A stretch of 64,000 nucleotides of DNA from Aquamicrobium lusatiense. Lineage in GTDB: Bacteria; Pseudomonadota; Alphaproteobacteria; Rhizobiales; Rhizobiaceae. The notes beneath the pieces are model-generated. The model was not told the origin of the DNA and made no database searches. It saw only the letters and a list, made by a program, of their open reading frames with translations. The number at the start of each line of letters is the position of its first letter. The stretch's first letter is position 1. The DNA is taken from assembly GCF_014201615.1 (NCBI RefSeq), contig NZ_JACHEU010000001.1:825631-889630 (forward strand). Direction: 5' to 3'. Positions 8,377 through 18,363 of the stretch are shown in pieces. A program made the position numbers and the translations under genes.

Positions 8377-9777
8377 TCAAGCCTTGGCCAGTCGCTTTTT
8401 CCAGTAACGCACCTGACGGCGCACCTCGGCGGGGGCGGTGCCGCCGAAGCTCTGCCGGCTTTTCACCGAATTCTGCACCGACAGCACGGAGAAGATATCG
8501 GCGGTGATGCCCTCATGGATGGACTTCAGATCCTCCAGCGTCAGCTTTTCGAGGCCGCATTTCTTCTCTTCGGCCAGCGCAACCGCACGCCCGGTGACAT
8601 GATGTGCCTCGCGGAAGGGAATGCCCAGTTCCCGCACCAGCCAGTCGGCAAGGTCGGTGGCGGTGGAGTAGCCGGAACCGGCAGCGCGCTTCATCGCGGC
8701 TTCGTTGACCGTCAGGTCGCGGACCATGCCCGTCATCGCCGCCAGCATCAGGTCGAGCGTCTCGGCCGCGTCGAACACGGCTTCCTTGTCTTCCTGCATG
8801 TCCTTGGAATAGGTCAGCGGCAGGCCCTTCATCACCGTCAGCAGGCCGATCAGGTGGCCGTTGAGGCGCCCGGTCTTGGCCCGCACCAGTTCGGCCGCAT
8901 CCGGGTTCTTCTTCTGCGGCATGATCGAGGAGCCGGTGGAGAAGCTGTCGGACAGGCGCACGAAGCCGAATTGTGGCGTCGACCAGATGACGATCTCCTC
9001 CGCCAAGCGCGACAGATGGGTGCCGGCGATCGAGGCCACGGACAGGAACTCCAGCGCGTAGTCGCGGTCGGAAACGCTGTCGAGCGAATTGCGGGTCGGC
9101 TCGCGGAAGCCCAGCGCCTTCGCCGTCATGTGGCGGTCAATGGGGAAGCCGGTGCCGGCAAGCGCTGCCGCACCGAGCGGACTCTCGTCCATGCGTTCGA
9201 TGGCATCGCGCACCCGCGACAGGTCACGCGCGAACATCTCGGCATAGGCGAGACAATGGTGGCCGAAGGTCACCGGCTGCGCGGTCTGAAGATGGGTGAA
9301 GCCGGGCATCACGGCGGCCGCATGTTCTTCGGCGCGCGCCACGAATGCCGCGATCAGCCCTTTCAGCGCCTCGGCGACGCGGTGGAACTCGTCCTTCACC
9401 CACAGCCGGAAATCGACGGCCACCTGATCGTTGCGCGAGCGGGCGGTGTGCAGCCGGCCGGCGGCCGGGCCGATCAGTTCGGCCAGCCGCGCCTCGATGT
9501 TCATGTGGATGTCTTCGAGCCTGGTGGAGAACTCGAATTTTCCGGCCTCGATTTCGCTGCGGATGGTGGCGAGGCCATCGGCAATTTTCTTGCTGTCGTC
9601 TGCCGAAATGATGCCGGTTTTGGCCAGCATCTCGCTATGGGCGATCGAACCCCTTATATCCTGCGCGTAGAGCTTGCGATCGTAGCCGACGGAGGCGTTG
9701 ATCGCTTCCATGATCGCGGCGGGACCCGAGGCAAATCGTCCGCCCCACATCTGGTTGCTGGCCTTCTTGTCGCTCAT
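8377..9777 (-). CDS. argH: Argininosuccinate lyase
   Basis: Cleaves argininosuccinate to arginine and fumarate. The 466-residue protein has the superfamily signature [11 protein letters not shown] at 282-292 with the catalytic serine, HTARSRNDQ at about 110-118, and the catalytic histidine H162 in [10 protein letters not shown]. It is divergent from tlpA with only about 32 bases between the start codons, so the two promoters must overlap the opposite coding region or each other. The gene order argH, lipoprotein, lysA is common in this order. Confidence 0.97.
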   Translation of the reverse strand: MSDKKASNQMWGGRFASGPAAIMEAINASVGYDRKLYAQDIRGSIAHSEMLAKTGIISADDSKKIADGLATIRSEIEAGKFEFSTRLEDIHMNIEARLAELIGPAAGRLHTARSRNDQVAVDFRLWVKDEFHRVAEALKGLIAAFVARAEEHAAAVMPGFTHLQTAQPVTFGHHCLAYAEMFARDLSRVRDAIERMDESPLGAAALAGTGFPIDRHMTAKALGFREPTRNSLDSVSDRDYALEFLSVASIAGTHLSRLAEEIVIWSTPQFGFVRLSDSFSTGSSIMPQKKNPDAAELVRAKTGRLNGHLIGLLTVMKGLPLTYSKDMQEDKEAVFDAAETLDLMLAAMTGMVRDLTVNEAAMKRAAGSGYSTATDLADWLVRELGIPFREAHHVTGRAVALAEEKKCGLEKLTLEDLKSIHEGITADIFSVLSVQNSVKSRQSFGGTAPAEVRRQVRYWKKRLAKA

Positions 9778-9809
9778 CTCTATAACCCGTGCCCGGAGCA
9801 GTTGAAAAA

Positions 9810-10493
9810 ATGGCAGACGGCAGAAAACTTTTCCCCACCACGCGCCTGATTCTGGCGGCCCTCCTGGCCGGTGCCGCAGCCGGCGCGCTCGCGGTATATG
9901 TCAGCGGCGGCCTTGAAGGCAACAATGCAACGGTCGCAACGTCTGCCATCGCCGCGCAGGATCGCGTGTGCGCCGCCAAAACGGAGCGCGCAAAGAAGGT
10001 AGCCGCCGCCGCGACAGGTCACGTCGCGGCCATGCTGCCGGCCGATCCGCCGCAATCGCTGGCCGGTCTTGCCTTCAATGACCCGGATGGAAAGCCGGCT
10101 ACGCTTGCCGGCCACGCTGGCAAGACCGTGCTGGTCAATCTGTGGGCGACATGGTGCGCGCCCTGTCGTGCCGAAATGCCGGCTCTGGACGAGTTGCAGC
10201 AGAAAATGGGTGGCGACAGCTTCGAGGTGGTCGCCATCAACGTGGATACCGGCGACGACGCAAAGCCGAAAGCCTTCCTCAATGAAATCAAGGTGTCCGG
10301 TCTTGCCTACTACAGCGACCATTCCATGGGCGCTTTCAACGAGCTGAAGGCGAAGGGCCTTGCGCTCGGCCTGCCCGTCACCGTGCTGGTCGATGATGAA
10401 GGCTGCCTGCTTGCCCATATGAACGGCCCGGCCGAGTGGTCTACGCCAGATGCCGTCAGATTCATCGAAACCGCTCTGGGTGACGTAAAGTAA
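9810..10493 (+). CDS. tlpA: TlpA-type membrane-anchored thioredoxin
   Basis: 227 residues: an N-terminal membrane anchor (about 11-33), a linker, and a periplasmic thioredoxin domain with WATWCAPC (C116/C119) and a [12 protein letters not shown] cis-proline region. TlpA in Bradyrhizobium reduces periplasmic partners needed for cytochrome oxidase copper-site assembly; the same role is inferred here. The start at ATG 9810 is chosen over GTG 9789; GGAG lies 12 bases upstream. The gene is paired with argH as in related genomes. Confidence 0.9.
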   Translation: MADGRKLFPTTRLILAALLAGAAAGALAVYVSGGLEGNNATVATSAIAAQDRVCAAKTERAKKVAAAATGHVAAMLPADPPQSLAGLAFNDPDGKPATLAGHAGKTVLVNLWATWCAPCRAEMPALDELQQKMGGDSFEVVAINVDTGDDAKPKAFLNEIKVSGLAYYSDHSMGAFNELKAKGLALGLPVTVLVDDEGCLLAHMNGPAEWSTPDAVRFIETALGDVK

Positions 10494-10544
10494 AGCCGGA
10501 GTTTTCCACGCTCCTTAACCGGCTTTCATCATATCGACACGCCG

Positions 10545-10562
10545 CTGTTGTCTGTCTGTCAT
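10545..10562 (+). promoter_or_regulatory. Pho box upstream of ugpB
   Basis: CTGTTGTCTGTCTGTCAT is two 7-mers of the PhoB half-site CTGTCAT (12 of 14 matches) separated by 4 bases, the standard Pho-box layout. A CATACT sequence 8 bases downstream (10571-10576) could be the -10 element, as PhoB sites usually replace the -35. This supports phosphate-starvation control of the ugp genes. Binding is inferred. Confidence 0.7.
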
Positions 10563-10628
10563 ATTCGCCCCATACTTCCGACCGCGGAACTGAACTCCAT
10601 TTGGTCAATTATGTATCGGGAGATGAAG

Positions 10629-11936
10629 ATGAAGCTTCTGGGTATTGCAGCAGGTCTTGCAACCGCACTCACCCTCTATTCCTCGGCCTCCGCCATCGCT
10701 GCCACCCAGATAAGCTGGTGGCACGCCATGACCGGCGCCAATGCCGAAGTGGTCGACAAAATCGCCAAGGACTTCAACGCCAGCCAGAGCGACTATGAAG
10801 TCGTGCCGGTCTTCAAGGGCACCTATCCCGAGACGCTGAATGCCGGAATCGCCGCTTTCCGCGCCGGCCAGGCCCCCGACATCATTCAGGTCTTCGACGT
10901 CGGCACCGGCGTCATGATGGCCGCCGAGGGCGCCATCCGCCCGGTCGCCGAAGTTCTGGAGGGTGCTGGCCTGAAGTTCGACAAGAGCCAGTATCTGCCG
11001 GGCATCGTCGCTTACTACTCGAAGCCCGACGGCACCATGCTGTCCTTCCCCTACAACTCTTCCTCGCCGATCCTGTATTACAACAAGGATGTGTTCGAGA
11101 AAGCCGGCCTCGACGTGAACAACCCGCCCAAGACCTGGGGTGAGGTTTTTGAAGCGGCGAAGAAGATCAAGACCAGCGGTGCGGCTGCCTGCGGTTACAC
11201 CTCGACCTGGCTCACCTGGATCCATCTGGAGAACTTCGCCGCCTGGAACAACATTTCCTACGGCACCAATGAGAACGGCCTTGCCGGCGGCGACGTCGAG
11301 CTGAAGATCAACGCTCCGCTCTACGTCAACCACTTCCAGTCCATCGCCGATCTGGCCAAGGACGGCACCTTCAAATATGGCGGCCGCACTTCGGAGGCCA
11401 AGCAGCTGTTCCTTGCCGGCGAATGCGGCATTCTCACCGAATCGTCGGGCGGCCTTGGCGACATCGTCAAGTCGGGCATGAACTATGGCATCGGCCAGCT
11501 CCCCTATGACGAGGACGGCGCGGGCCCGCAGAACACCACGCCCGGCGGCGCCAGCCTGTGGGTGATGGCCGGCAAGTCGGACGAGCAGTACAAGGGCGTT
11601 GCCGCCTTCTTCAACTATCTGTCGCAGACCGATGTGCAGCAGTTCCTGCACGAGCAGTCCGGCTATCTGCCGGTGACGCTGGCCGCCTATGAAGCCACCA
11701 AAGGGTCGGACTTCTACGAGAAGAACCCCGGCCGCGAAACGCCGATCCTGCAGATGATGGGCAAGGCGCCGACCGAGAACTCCAAGGGCGTTCGTCTCGC
11801 CAACCTGCCGCAGGTGCGCGATATCCAGAACGAGGAGTTCGAGAAGATGCTCGCCGGCCAGCAGACCGCACAGCAGGCGCTCGACGCTGCCGTCACGCGC
11901 GGCAATGCGGCCATCAAGGAAGCCAACGCCAACTAG
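10629..11936 (+). CDS. ugpB: Glycerol-3-phosphate-binding periplasmic protein
   Basis: Substrate-binding component of the Ugp ABC importer. 435 residues: a signal peptide (MKLLGIAAGLATALTLYSS, cleavage probably near ASAIAA-TQ), then the characteristic UgpB start ISWWHAMTGANAEVVDKI and the GQAPDIIQVFDVGTG motif. Start chosen at ATG 10629, because GGGAG at 10617-10621 is 7 bases upstream; the earlier ATGs at 10611 and 10623 sit on or before this site. A Pho box lies about 70 bases upstream. It is followed by a stable hairpin and then ugpAEC. Confidence 0.94.
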   Translation: MKLLGIAAGLATALTLYSSASAIAATQISWWHAMTGANAEVVDKIAKDFNASQSDYEVVPVFKGTYPETLNAGIAAFRAGQAPDIIQVFDVGTGVMMAAEGAIRPVAEVLEGAGLKFDKSQYLPGIVAYYSKPDGTMLSFPYNSSSPILYYNKDVFEKAGLDVNNPPKTWGEVFEAAKKIKTSGAAACGYTSTWLTWIHLENFAAWNNISYGTNENGLAGGDVELKINAPLYVNHFQSIADLAKDGTFKYGGRTSEAKQLFLAGECGILTESSGGLGDIVKSGMNYGIGQLPYDEDGAGPQNTTPGGASLWVMAGKSDEQYKGVAAFFNYLSQTDVQQFLHEQSGYLPVTLAAYEATKGSDFYEKNPGRETPILQMMGKAPTENSKGVRLANLPQVRDIQNEEFEKMLAGQQTAQQALDAAVTRGNAAIKEANAN

Positions 11937-11955
11937 GCGCTGGTGTCCGGATCAG

Positions 11956-11982
11956 GGAGGGCCGGCGTCGTGCCGGCCCTCC
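11956..11982 (+). terminator. Stem-loop between ugpB and ugpA
   Basis: Perfect 11-bp stem GGAGGGCCGGC/GCCGGCCCTCC with a 5-base loop, followed by a pyrimidine-rich GTCTTTCC rather than a long T run. Such structures after a binding-protein gene usually partly terminate transcription or protect the upstream mRNA, giving more binding protein than permease. About 200 bases then precede ugpA. Confidence 0.55.
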
Positions 11983-12178
11983 GTCTTTCCATGGGTTCGC
12001 GGCTTTCTGCACGACCATGTCGCCATCATGGCGCAACGTTTCCCCCTTGCCGCGCAAGTCCCGAATTGCCTGCCATTGCGACGGAAGGGTCCGCCTGCGT
12101 GAACCATCTGCTTGAAACCACCCGGTCTTTCTGCTCCGATGGTCCCGCTTGCGCCGAAAGAAGCCGGAGGAGATGGAC

Positions 12179-13063
12179 ATGACGCCGCGCGTCGTATTTC
12201 CCAACCGCGTCCTGCCCTATCTGCTGCTGGCGCCCCAGCTCGCCATCACGCTGGTCTTTTTCTATCTCCCTGCCGCACAGGCGCTCTACCAGTCTATGCT
12301 GCGGGAGGACCCGTTCGGCCTGCGCTCCCGTTTCGTCTGGTTCGCCAATTTCAAAAAGGTTCTGGCCGATCCCGCCTATCTGAATGCGATGCATGTGACG
12401 GTGATCTTCTCCGTCGCCACCGCCGTCGTTGCCATGGGCGTGGCCTTGCTGCTGGCGGTGATGGCCGACAAGGTGGTGCGCAGCCGTGGTCTCTACCGCA
12501 CCCTTTTGATCTGGCCCTATGCGGTGGCGCCGGCCATTGCCGGCATGCTGTTCCTGTTCATGTTCAACCCCTCGATCGGTACGCTGGCCGTGCTCATGCG
12601 CAAGGCCGGGATCTCGTGGGACCCGCTGCTCAATTCGACCGATGCCATGGTGCTGGTGGTGACGGCGGCGGCATGGAAGCAGATCAGCTACAATTTCCTG
12701 TTCTTCGTCGCCGGCCTTCAGGCGATCCCGAAAAGCCTGATCGAGGCGGCAGCCATCGACGGCGCGCGGGAGGTCAAGCGGTTCTGGACGATCGTGTTTC
12801 CGCTGCTGGCGCCCACGACCTTCTTCCTGCTGGTCATCAACACCACCTACGCCTTCTTCGACACTTTCGGCATCATCCATGCCGTCACCGGCGGCGGGCC
12901 CGGCAAGTCGACGGAAACGCTGGTCTACAAGGTTTACAATGACGGCTTCGTCAACCTGATCCTCGGCGAATCGGCCGCCCAGTCGGTGATCCTGATGATC
13001 ATCGTCATCGCGCTCACCGCCATCCAGTTCCGCTATGTGGAAAGGAAGGTGCACTATGGCTGA
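12179..13063 (+). CDS. ugpA: sn-glycerol-3-phosphate ABC transporter permease UgpA
   Basis: 294-residue inner-membrane permease with six predicted segments and the EAA loop ([23 protein letters not shown]) that docks onto UgpC. GGAGGAG lies 8 bases before ATG 12179; this favours the MTPRVVF start over upstream alternatives. It overlaps ugpE by 8 bases, so the two permeases are translationally coupled. Confidence 0.93.
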   Translation: MTPRVVFPNRVLPYLLLAPQLAITLVFFYLPAAQALYQSMLREDPFGLRSRFVWFANFKKVLADPAYLNAMHVTVIFSVATAVVAMGVALLLAVMADKVVRSRGLYRTLLIWPYAVAPAIAGMLFLFMFNPSIGTLAVLMRKAGISWDPLLNSTDAMVLVVTAAAWKQISYNFLFFVAGLQAIPKSLIEAAAIDGAREVKRFWTIVFPLLAPTTFFLLVINTTYAFFDTFGIIHAVTGGGPGKSTETLVYKVYNDGFVNLILGESAAQSVILMIIVIALTAIQFRYVERKVHYG

Positions 13064-13946
13064 TACAAAGGCACCGGCCAGCGGCAGCGACAAGCTGATG
13101 ATCGGCCAGTCGTCTGCCGGCATCTGGCTTGCCCACGCCATCCTGATCCTTGGCGTGGTCATCGTCGCCTTCCCGATCTACTACACCTTCGTCGCGTCCA
13201 CCCATTCACTGCAGACGATCTTGCGCCCGCCGCTGCCACTGTTGCCGGGACCGGAGTTCTGGAACAATTATTCGCAGGCTCTGTGGGGCGGCACTCGCCA
13301 GATCGGCGGCGTCGGTGTCGGCACCCTGCTCGTCAACACCACGGTGATGGCGCTGGGCATCGCCATCGGCAAGATCATCATCTCGATCCTGTCGGCCTAT
13401 GCGATCGTGTTCTTCCGCTTTCCGTTCCGGATGACCTTCTTCTGGGTCATCTTCATCACCCTGATGCTGCCCGTCGAGGTGCGCATCCTGCCGACCTACA
13501 AGGTGATGGTCGATCTGGGGCTCATCGACACCTATGCCGGGCTGATCGTGCCGCTGATCGCCTCGGCCACCGCAACGCTGCTGTTCCGGCAGTTCTTCAT
13601 GACCATTCCGGGCGAACTGGTGGAGGCCGCGCGCGTCGACGGGGCGGGGCCGTGGCGCTTCTTCTTCGACATCCTGCTGCCCCTGTCGCGCACCAACATC
13701 GCGGCCCTGTTCGTCATCCTCTTCATCTACGGATGGACGCAATATCTGTGGCCGCTTCTGGTCACCAACAGCAACGACATGAACACCATCGTCATCGCGC
13801 TGCGCAAGATGATCTCCTTCGCCGATGCCGACACGCAATGGCATCTGGTCATGGTGACGTCGATCCTTGCCATCATCCCGCCGATCCTGGTGGTGGTGGC
13901 CATGCAGCGCTGGTTCGTCAAGGGTCTGGTCGAGTCGGAGAAATAG
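13056..13946 (+). CDS. ugpE: sn-glycerol-3-phosphate ABC transporter permease UgpE
   Basis: 296-residue second permease of the Ugp importer, with six hydrophobic segments and the EAA motif [23 protein letters not shown]. The start at 13056 lies inside the end of ugpA, preceded by AAGGAAGG. ugpC follows 3 bases after the stop. Confidence 0.93.
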   Translation: MADTKAPASGSDKLMIGQSSAGIWLAHAILILGVVIVAFPIYYTFVASTHSLQTILRPPLPLLPGPEFWNNYSQALWGGTRQIGGVGVGTLLVNTTVMALGIAIGKIIISILSAYAIVFFRFPFRMTFFWVIFITLMLPVEVRILPTYKVMVDLGLIDTYAGLIVPLIASATATLLFRQFFMTIPGELVEAARVDGAGPWRFFFDILLPLSRTNIAALFVILFIYGWTQYLWPLLVTNSNDMNTIVIALRKMISFADADTQWHLVMVTSILAIIPPILVVVAMQRWFVKGLVESEK

Positions 13947-13949
13947 AAC

Positions 13950-15008
13950 ATGGCGACAGTCGATCTCAACGATGTGCGCAAGGTTTATGCAGGCGGCTTC
14001 GAGGCGGTGAAGGGCATCTCCATCGCCATTCCCGACAAGGCGCTGTGCGTGCTGGTCGGGCCGTCGGGCTGCGGCAAGTCCACGCTGCTGCGCATGATCG
14101 CGGGGCTGGAGACGATCTCGGCCGGCACGATTTCCATCGACGGCAAGGTCGTCAACAGCATCGGCCCGACCGATCGCGACATCGCCATGGTGTTCCAGAA
14201 CTACGCGCTCTATCCGCATATGAGCGTCTACGACAACATGGCCTATGGCTTGCGCAACCGCGGCACGCCGAAGCCGGAGATCGATGCCCGCGTGCGGGCG
14301 ACCGCAAAGACGCTCGAACTCGACCAGCTGCTGGACCGCAAGCCGCGCCAGCTTTCCGGCGGCCAGCGCCAGCGCGTCGCCATGGGCCGCGCCATTGTGC
14401 GCAATCCCAAGGTGTTCCTGTTCGACGAGCCGCTTTCCAATCTCGACGCCAAGCTGCGTGGCCAGATGCGGGTCGAGATCAAAAACCTGCAGCGCAATCT
14501 CGGCGTCACCTCGGTCTATGTCACCCATGACCAGCTCGAAGCCATGACGCTGGCCGACATGCTGGTGGTGATGAACGGCGGTCTCATCGAGCAGGTTGGC
14601 GCGCCGATGGATATTTATGAGAAGCCGGCCTCGACCTTCGTTGCCGCCTTCATCGGTGCCCCGCCGATGAACCTTCTGGCGCTGACGCGCGATGCGCAGG
14701 GCAGGGCGATGGTTGCTGGCGCGGTCCTCGGTGGCGATGTCGCCGACAACGTTGCCATAGTCGGGCTCAGACCCGAGGATGTGGTGATTGCCACTGGCGA
14801 CGGTCAGTCGCCGGCCTTCACGCTGCCGGTAACTGTGGAGGCGGTGGAGCCGGTGGGAATGGAAAGTTTCCTGCATTGCGCCGCAGGGGGCGTGCGCATC
14901 GTGGTGCGCGTTCCCGGCCGCAGCATGGCCAGCCCGGGCGATCATCTGGAAGTAACAGCCGGCCGGGACCGGCTGCATTTCTTCGACAAGGACGGCAAGC
15001 GGGTCTGA
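13950..15008 (+). CDS. ugpC: sn-glycerol-3-phosphate ABC transporter ATPase UgpC
   Basis: 352-residue MalK/UgpC-type ATPase: Walker [10 protein letters not shown] near 38-46, Q-loop [13 protein letters not shown], signature [14 protein letters not shown], Walker [17 protein letters not shown], and H-loop VTHDQLEAM. The C-terminal TOBE-type domain of about 110 residues contains the GLRPEDV motif. Last gene of ugpBAEC; no ugpQ (glycerophosphodiesterase) follows, unlike in E. coli. A 105-bp repeat begins 25 bases after the stop. Confidence 0.94.
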   Translation: MATVDLNDVRKVYAGGFEAVKGISIAIPDKALCVLVGPSGCGKSTLLRMIAGLETISAGTISIDGKVVNSIGPTDRDIAMVFQNYALYPHMSVYDNMAYGLRNRGTPKPEIDARVRATAKTLELDQLLDRKPRQLSGGQRQRVAMGRAIVRNPKVFLFDEPLSNLDAKLRGQMRVEIKNLQRNLGVTSVYVTHDQLEAMTLADMLVVMNGGLIEQVGAPMDIYEKPASTFVAAFIGAPPMNLLALTRDAQGRAMVAGAVLGGDVADNVAIVGLRPEDVVIATGDGQSPAFTLPVTVEAVEPVGMESFLHCAAGGVRIVVRVPGRSMASPGDHLEVTAGRDRLHFFDKDGKRV

Positions 15009-15033
15009 AACCCGCCTGCTTGTCCAAAAAACT

Positions 15034-15137
15034 TAGAGCATTTCTGCTTTTCTCCGAATCGCAGAAATGCTCTATCTCTTTGTTTTAACCGCATTTCTGC
15101 GACGCCAGATGTTTCCATCTGGCTGCAAAATGCTCTA
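15034..15137 (+). repeat. Double-hairpin intergenic repeat, copy A
   Basis: About 105 bp with TAGAGCA at one end and TGCTCTA at the other. It contains a 12-bp stem GAGCATTTCTGC/GCAGAAATGCTC and a second hairpin CCAGATG-TTTC-CATCTGG. The copy at 20304-20408 in the opposite direction differs at six positions. The right end of copy A supplies the TAG stop codon (15135-15137) of the lytic transglycosylase gene. It lies between the convergent ugpC and transglycosylase genes and may terminate both transcripts. Confidence 0.9.
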
Positions 15138-15950
15138 GTTCTTGATGCGGCGGGCGAACTCGGCCAGCGCCTTCTGGTAGATCGTGGCGCGGTTCCAGTC
15201 GTTCCAGTGCTTGTAATTGACTTCGCCCGGACCGTATCCGCCACCCGGCTGCCAGCCATGGCCGCGCAGGAAATTGGCGGTCGAGGCGAGAACGTCGGCG
15301 CGCGAACGGATGAGGTCGCGGCGGCCGTCGCCATCGAAATCGACGGCATATTCCAGATATTTGGACGGCAGGAACTGGGTCTGTCCGAGTTCGCCGAAGC
15401 CGGCGCCCCGCATCTGCTCGGCGGAGATGTAGCCTTTCTGGGCAATGATCAGCGCCGAATCGAGCTCGTTGGTGAAGAAGGCCGAGCGGCGGCAGTCATA
15501 GGCGAGCGTCGCCAGCGGTCCGAACACGCTCTTGTTGCCCGAATTCGCGCCGAAGCCGGTTTCCATGCCCCAGATGGCCAGAAGCACTTCCGGCTGAACG
15601 CCGTACTTCTGTTCGATGCGGCGCAGCAGCGACGCTTCGGACTTCATGTAGCCCTTTGCCTTCTTCACGTAGGAGGCGGGCGCGCGGCGCTGCATGAAAT
15701 CTTCAAGGCTGCCCCGGAAGGCCTTGTGCTGAGCCCGGTCGATCTTGATCACGCCGGTATCGTACTTCACGCCCTGCATGGGGCGCGTGTCGATGCCGCG
15801 TGCCTTGGCATCGGCGGTGTAGGCACCCACCCATGCATTGAAGCCGCTGGCGTCATTGCCGCATTTGCCGGCTGCCTGCGCAGCGCCTGCGCTCATCAAA
15901 GCAGCAAGGGCTGCCGCGGTAAAAATCCGTACTTTGGCAACAACTGCCAT
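15135..15950 (-). CDS. Lytic murein transglycosylase, SltB/MltB type
   Basis: Cuts peptidoglycan glycan strands to 1,6-anhydromuropeptides in the periplasm. The 271-residue protein has a signal peptide (TAAALAALMSAGAAQA), the SLT_2 catalytic domain with catalytic Glu130 in IWGMETGFG, and motifs GFGELGQTQFLPSKYLEYAVDFDGDG and STANFLRGHGW. There is no C-terminal peptidoglycan-binding domain, so it is a short form. The start at 15950 has GGAG 7 bases upstream. The stop codon lies within the end of repeat copy A. Confidence 0.93.
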   Translation of the reverse strand: MAVVAKVRIFTAAALAALMSAGAAQAAGKCGNDASGFNAWVGAYTADAKARGIDTRPMQGVKYDTGVIKIDRAQHKAFRGSLEDFMQRRAPASYVKKAKGYMKSEASLLRRIEQKYGVQPEVLLAIWGMETGFGANSGNKSVFGPLATLAYDCRRSAFFTNELDSALIIAQKGYISAEQMRGAGFGELGQTQFLPSKYLEYAVDFDGDGRRDLIRSRADVLASTANFLRGHGWQPGGGYGPGEVNYKHWNDWNRATIYQKALAEFARRIKN

Positions 15951-16369
15951 ATTGGTCTCCTGAGTGCCTGAATCACGTCCCCGTGCGAATTTGCCAGCCA
16001 AACATGAACTTGTCATTGCCATTCCGGTAAACAGCACGTGTGTGGCGGCCTATTGCAGGCGGAAGTCGCTCTAAATGTGGCGAAATGGTGTCGATTGCTC
16101 CGCACGGAAGCATTACCGGCCGCCATATGGTCCGGCAAACTTGACTCTGGTCGGTTTTTCCTGTCTACACCGCAAAATTCTGCGACAAGTCTTCTTTTCG
16201 CAAAGCTGACCGGGGCGATGGGCCATTGAAGCCCGCCAGTCGACCCCGGAGGCCAACATCCGGCAGCGCGGTGCGCCCCCGGGTGCTTTTTGGCTTTGCT
16301 TTCGTTTGGAGAAGGCACGGAGCGGCATTACCTTTCGTCCATCCATGGACGGCAGGAAAAGGAAGAGAC
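15951..16369. other. Divergent intergenic region before ffh, with a candidate promoter and leader
   Basis: No gene recognised in these 419 bases. A TTGACT (16141-16146) with TCTACA 17 bases later (16164-16169) could be the ffh promoter. That would leave a GC-rich leader of roughly 190 bases, with several short inverted repeats between 16205 and 16300 and a CTTTTTGGCTTTGCTTTCG pyrimidine-rich stretch near 16285-16303. I do not see an SRP 4.5S RNA motif (no GGUCAGGUCCGGAAGGAAGC-like loop). Confidence 0.4.
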
Positions 16370-17974
16370 ATGTTTGAATCGCTGCAGGAACGCCTTGGCT
16401 CGATCCTGAACGGCCTCACCGGCCGCGGCGCGCTGTCGGAGGCCGATGTTTCGGCCGCCCTGCGCGAGGTCCGCCGCGCGCTGCTGGAGGCCGACGTCGC
16501 GCTCGATGTCGTTCGCTCCTTCACCGACAAGGTGCGCGAGAAGGCGGTTGGCGCTGCGGTTCTCAAGTCGATCAAGCCCGGCCAGATGGTCGTCAAGATC
16601 GTCCATGACGAGCTGGTGTCCATGCTCGGCGAAGAGGGCGTGCCGATCGACCTCAATGCGCCGGCTCCGGTTGTCATCATGATGGTTGGCCTGCAGGGCT
16701 CGGGCAAGACCACCACCACGGCCAAGATCGCGCGCCGTCTGAGCGAGCGTCAGGGCAAGAAGGTGCTGATGGCCTCGCTGGACACGCGTCGTCCGGCCGC
16801 GCAGGAACAGCTTCGCCAGCTTGGCGAGCAGACGAAGGTCGCCACGCTGCCGATCGTCGCCGGCCAGTCGCCGGTCGAGATCGCCCGCCGCTCCGTGCAG
16901 GCGGCGAAGCTCGGCGGTCATGACGTCGTCATCCTCGACACCGCCGGCCGAACCCATATCGACGAGCCGCTGATGGCCGAGATGGCCGAGATCAGGGCGG
17001 CCTCCAACCCGCATGAGATCCTGCTGGTCGCCGACTCCCTGACCGGTCAGGACGCCGTCAACCTCGCCCGCAATTTCGATGAACGCGTCGGCATCACCGG
17101 CCTCGTGCTCACCCGCATGGACGGCGACGGCCGCGGCGGTGCAGCCCTTTCGATGCGCGCCGTGACCGGCAAGCCGATCAAACTGATCGGTACCGGCGAG
17201 AAGATGGATGCGCTGGAGGAATTTTACCCCAAGCGCATCGCAGACCGCATTCTGGGCATGGGCGACATCGTTTCGCTCGTGGAAAAGGCTGCCGAAACCA
17301 TCGATGCGGAAAAAGCCGCAGCGATGGCGAAGAAGATGCAGTCGGGCAAGTTCGACCTGAACGACCTCGCCGATCAGCTTGGCCAGATGCAGAAGATGGG
17401 CGGCATGGGCGGCATCATGGGCATGATGCCCGGCATGGGCAAGATGAAGGACCAGATGGCCGCCGCCGGCCTCGACGACAGGATGTTCGGCCGCCAGCTC
17501 GCCATCATCTCCTCGATGACGAAGGCCGAGCGCGCCAATCCCGACATTCTCAAGCACAGCCGCAAGAAGCGCATTGCCGCCGGTTCCGGCACCGATGCAG
17601 CCGAGATCAACAAGCTGCTCAAGATGCATCGCGGCATGGCCGACATGATGAAAGCCATGGGCGGCAAGGGCAAGGGCGGCGGCATGATGCGCGGCCTCAT
17701 GGGCGGTCTGGCTTCGAAAATGGGCATGGGCGGCCTCGGCGGCATGATGGGCGGCGGCATGCCGGACCTGTCGAAGATGGACCCGAAGCAGCTTGAGGCG
17801 CTGAAGAAGCAGGCGGAAGCCGCCGGCCTCGGCAAAGGTCTTCCCGGCGGATTGCCCGGTGGCCTTCCGGGCGGCTTGCCCGGCGGTCTGCCAGGTCTGG
17901 GGGGCGGCGGGCTTCCGGGCCTTCCCGGCGGCATGAAGCTGCCCGGCCTCGGCGCTCCGGGCAAGAAGAAGTGA
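16370..17974 (+). CDS. ffh: Signal recognition particle protein Ffh
   Basis: GTPase that binds 4.5S RNA and signal sequences and targets ribosomes to FtsY/SecYEG. 534 residues: N domain (1-95), G domain with GLQGSGKTTTTAK near 107-119, DTAGR and TRMDGDGRGG motifs, then a methionine-rich M domain from about 325 (MQKMGGMGGIMGMMPGMGKM). The C-terminus is extended by tandem GGLPGG repeats. The start at 16370 is preceded by GGAAAAGGAAG. First gene of an ffh-chorismate mutase-rpsP run. Confidence 0.97.
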   Translation: MFESLQERLGSILNGLTGRGALSEADVSAALREVRRALLEADVALDVVRSFTDKVREKAVGAAVLKSIKPGQMVVKIVHDELVSMLGEEGVPIDLNAPAPVVIMMVGLQGSGKTTTTAKIARRLSERQGKKVLMASLDTRRPAAQEQLRQLGEQTKVATLPIVAGQSPVEIARRSVQAAKLGGHDVVILDTAGRTHIDEPLMAEMAEIRAASNPHEILLVADSLTGQDAVNLARNFDERVGITGLVLTRMDGDGRGGAALSMRAVTGKPIKLIGTGEKMDALEEFYPKRIADRILGMGDIVSLVEKAAETIDAEKAAAMAKKMQSGKFDLNDLADQLGQMQKMGGMGGIMGMMPGMGKMKDQMAAAGLDDRMFGRQLAIISSMTKAERANPDILKHSRKKRIAAGSGTDAAEINKLLKMHRGMADMMKAMGGKGKGGGMMRGLMGGLASKMGMGGLGGMMGGGMPDLSKMDPKQLEALKKQAEAAGLGKGLPGGLPGGLPGGLPGGLPGLGGGGLPGLPGGMKLPGLGAPGKKK

Positions 17975-17981
17975 GGGGACG

Positions 17982-18308
17982 ATGAGCGAAGACAAGAACA
18001 TCGATGAAGCGCGCCGGCTGCTTGCCGGCTACCGCTCCTCGATCGACAATATCGATGCTGCTCTCATCCATATGCTGGCCGAACGCTTTCGCTGCACGCA
18101 GGCGGTGGGTGTTCTCAAGGCAACACATGGCCTTCCGCCAGCCGATCCGGCGCGCGAGGCCCAGCAGATCGAGCGTTTGCGGCGGCTCGCCAACGACGCC
18201 CATCTCGACCCCGACTTTGCGGAGAAGTTCCTGAACTTCGTCATCCGCGAGGTCATCCGCCATCACGAGCATATCGCCGCCAACGGTGGCACCTCCCAAC
18301 CCGGCTGA
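17982..18308 (+). CDS. Chorismate mutase, AroQ type, monofunctional
   Basis: Converts chorismate to prephenate for phenylalanine and tyrosine synthesis. The 108-residue all-helical protein has the AroQ pattern: [26 protein letters not shown], then a [27 protein letters not shown] helix carrying the conserved Lys and Arg/Glu positions. It starts 7 bases after ffh. Rhizobia keep this free-standing gene (called pheA or pheAa) between ffh and rpsP. Confidence 0.92.
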   Translation: MSEDKNIDEARRLLAGYRSSIDNIDAALIHMLAERFRCTQAVGVLKATHGLPPADPAREAQQIERLRRLANDAHLDPDFAEKFLNFVIREVIRHHEHIAANGGTSQPG

Positions 18309-18363
18309 TTTCCCGCCGGTTCATACACAAAGACCAAGACATCAGAGCTTTAGGAGAAAGAAA

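Noticed and set aside
16205..16303. Possible SRP 4.5S RNA or other structured RNA upstream of ffh
   Set aside because: The GC-rich leader has short inverted repeats, but the conserved SRP tetraloop and asymmetric-loop sequences are not present, so no RNA gene is called.
17830..17935. Tandem GGLPGG-encoding repeats at the ffh 3' end as a mobile or CRISPR-like repeat
   Set aside because: Short in-frame codon repeats encoding the usual Gly/Met/Pro-rich Ffh tail; no spacers and no other copies.
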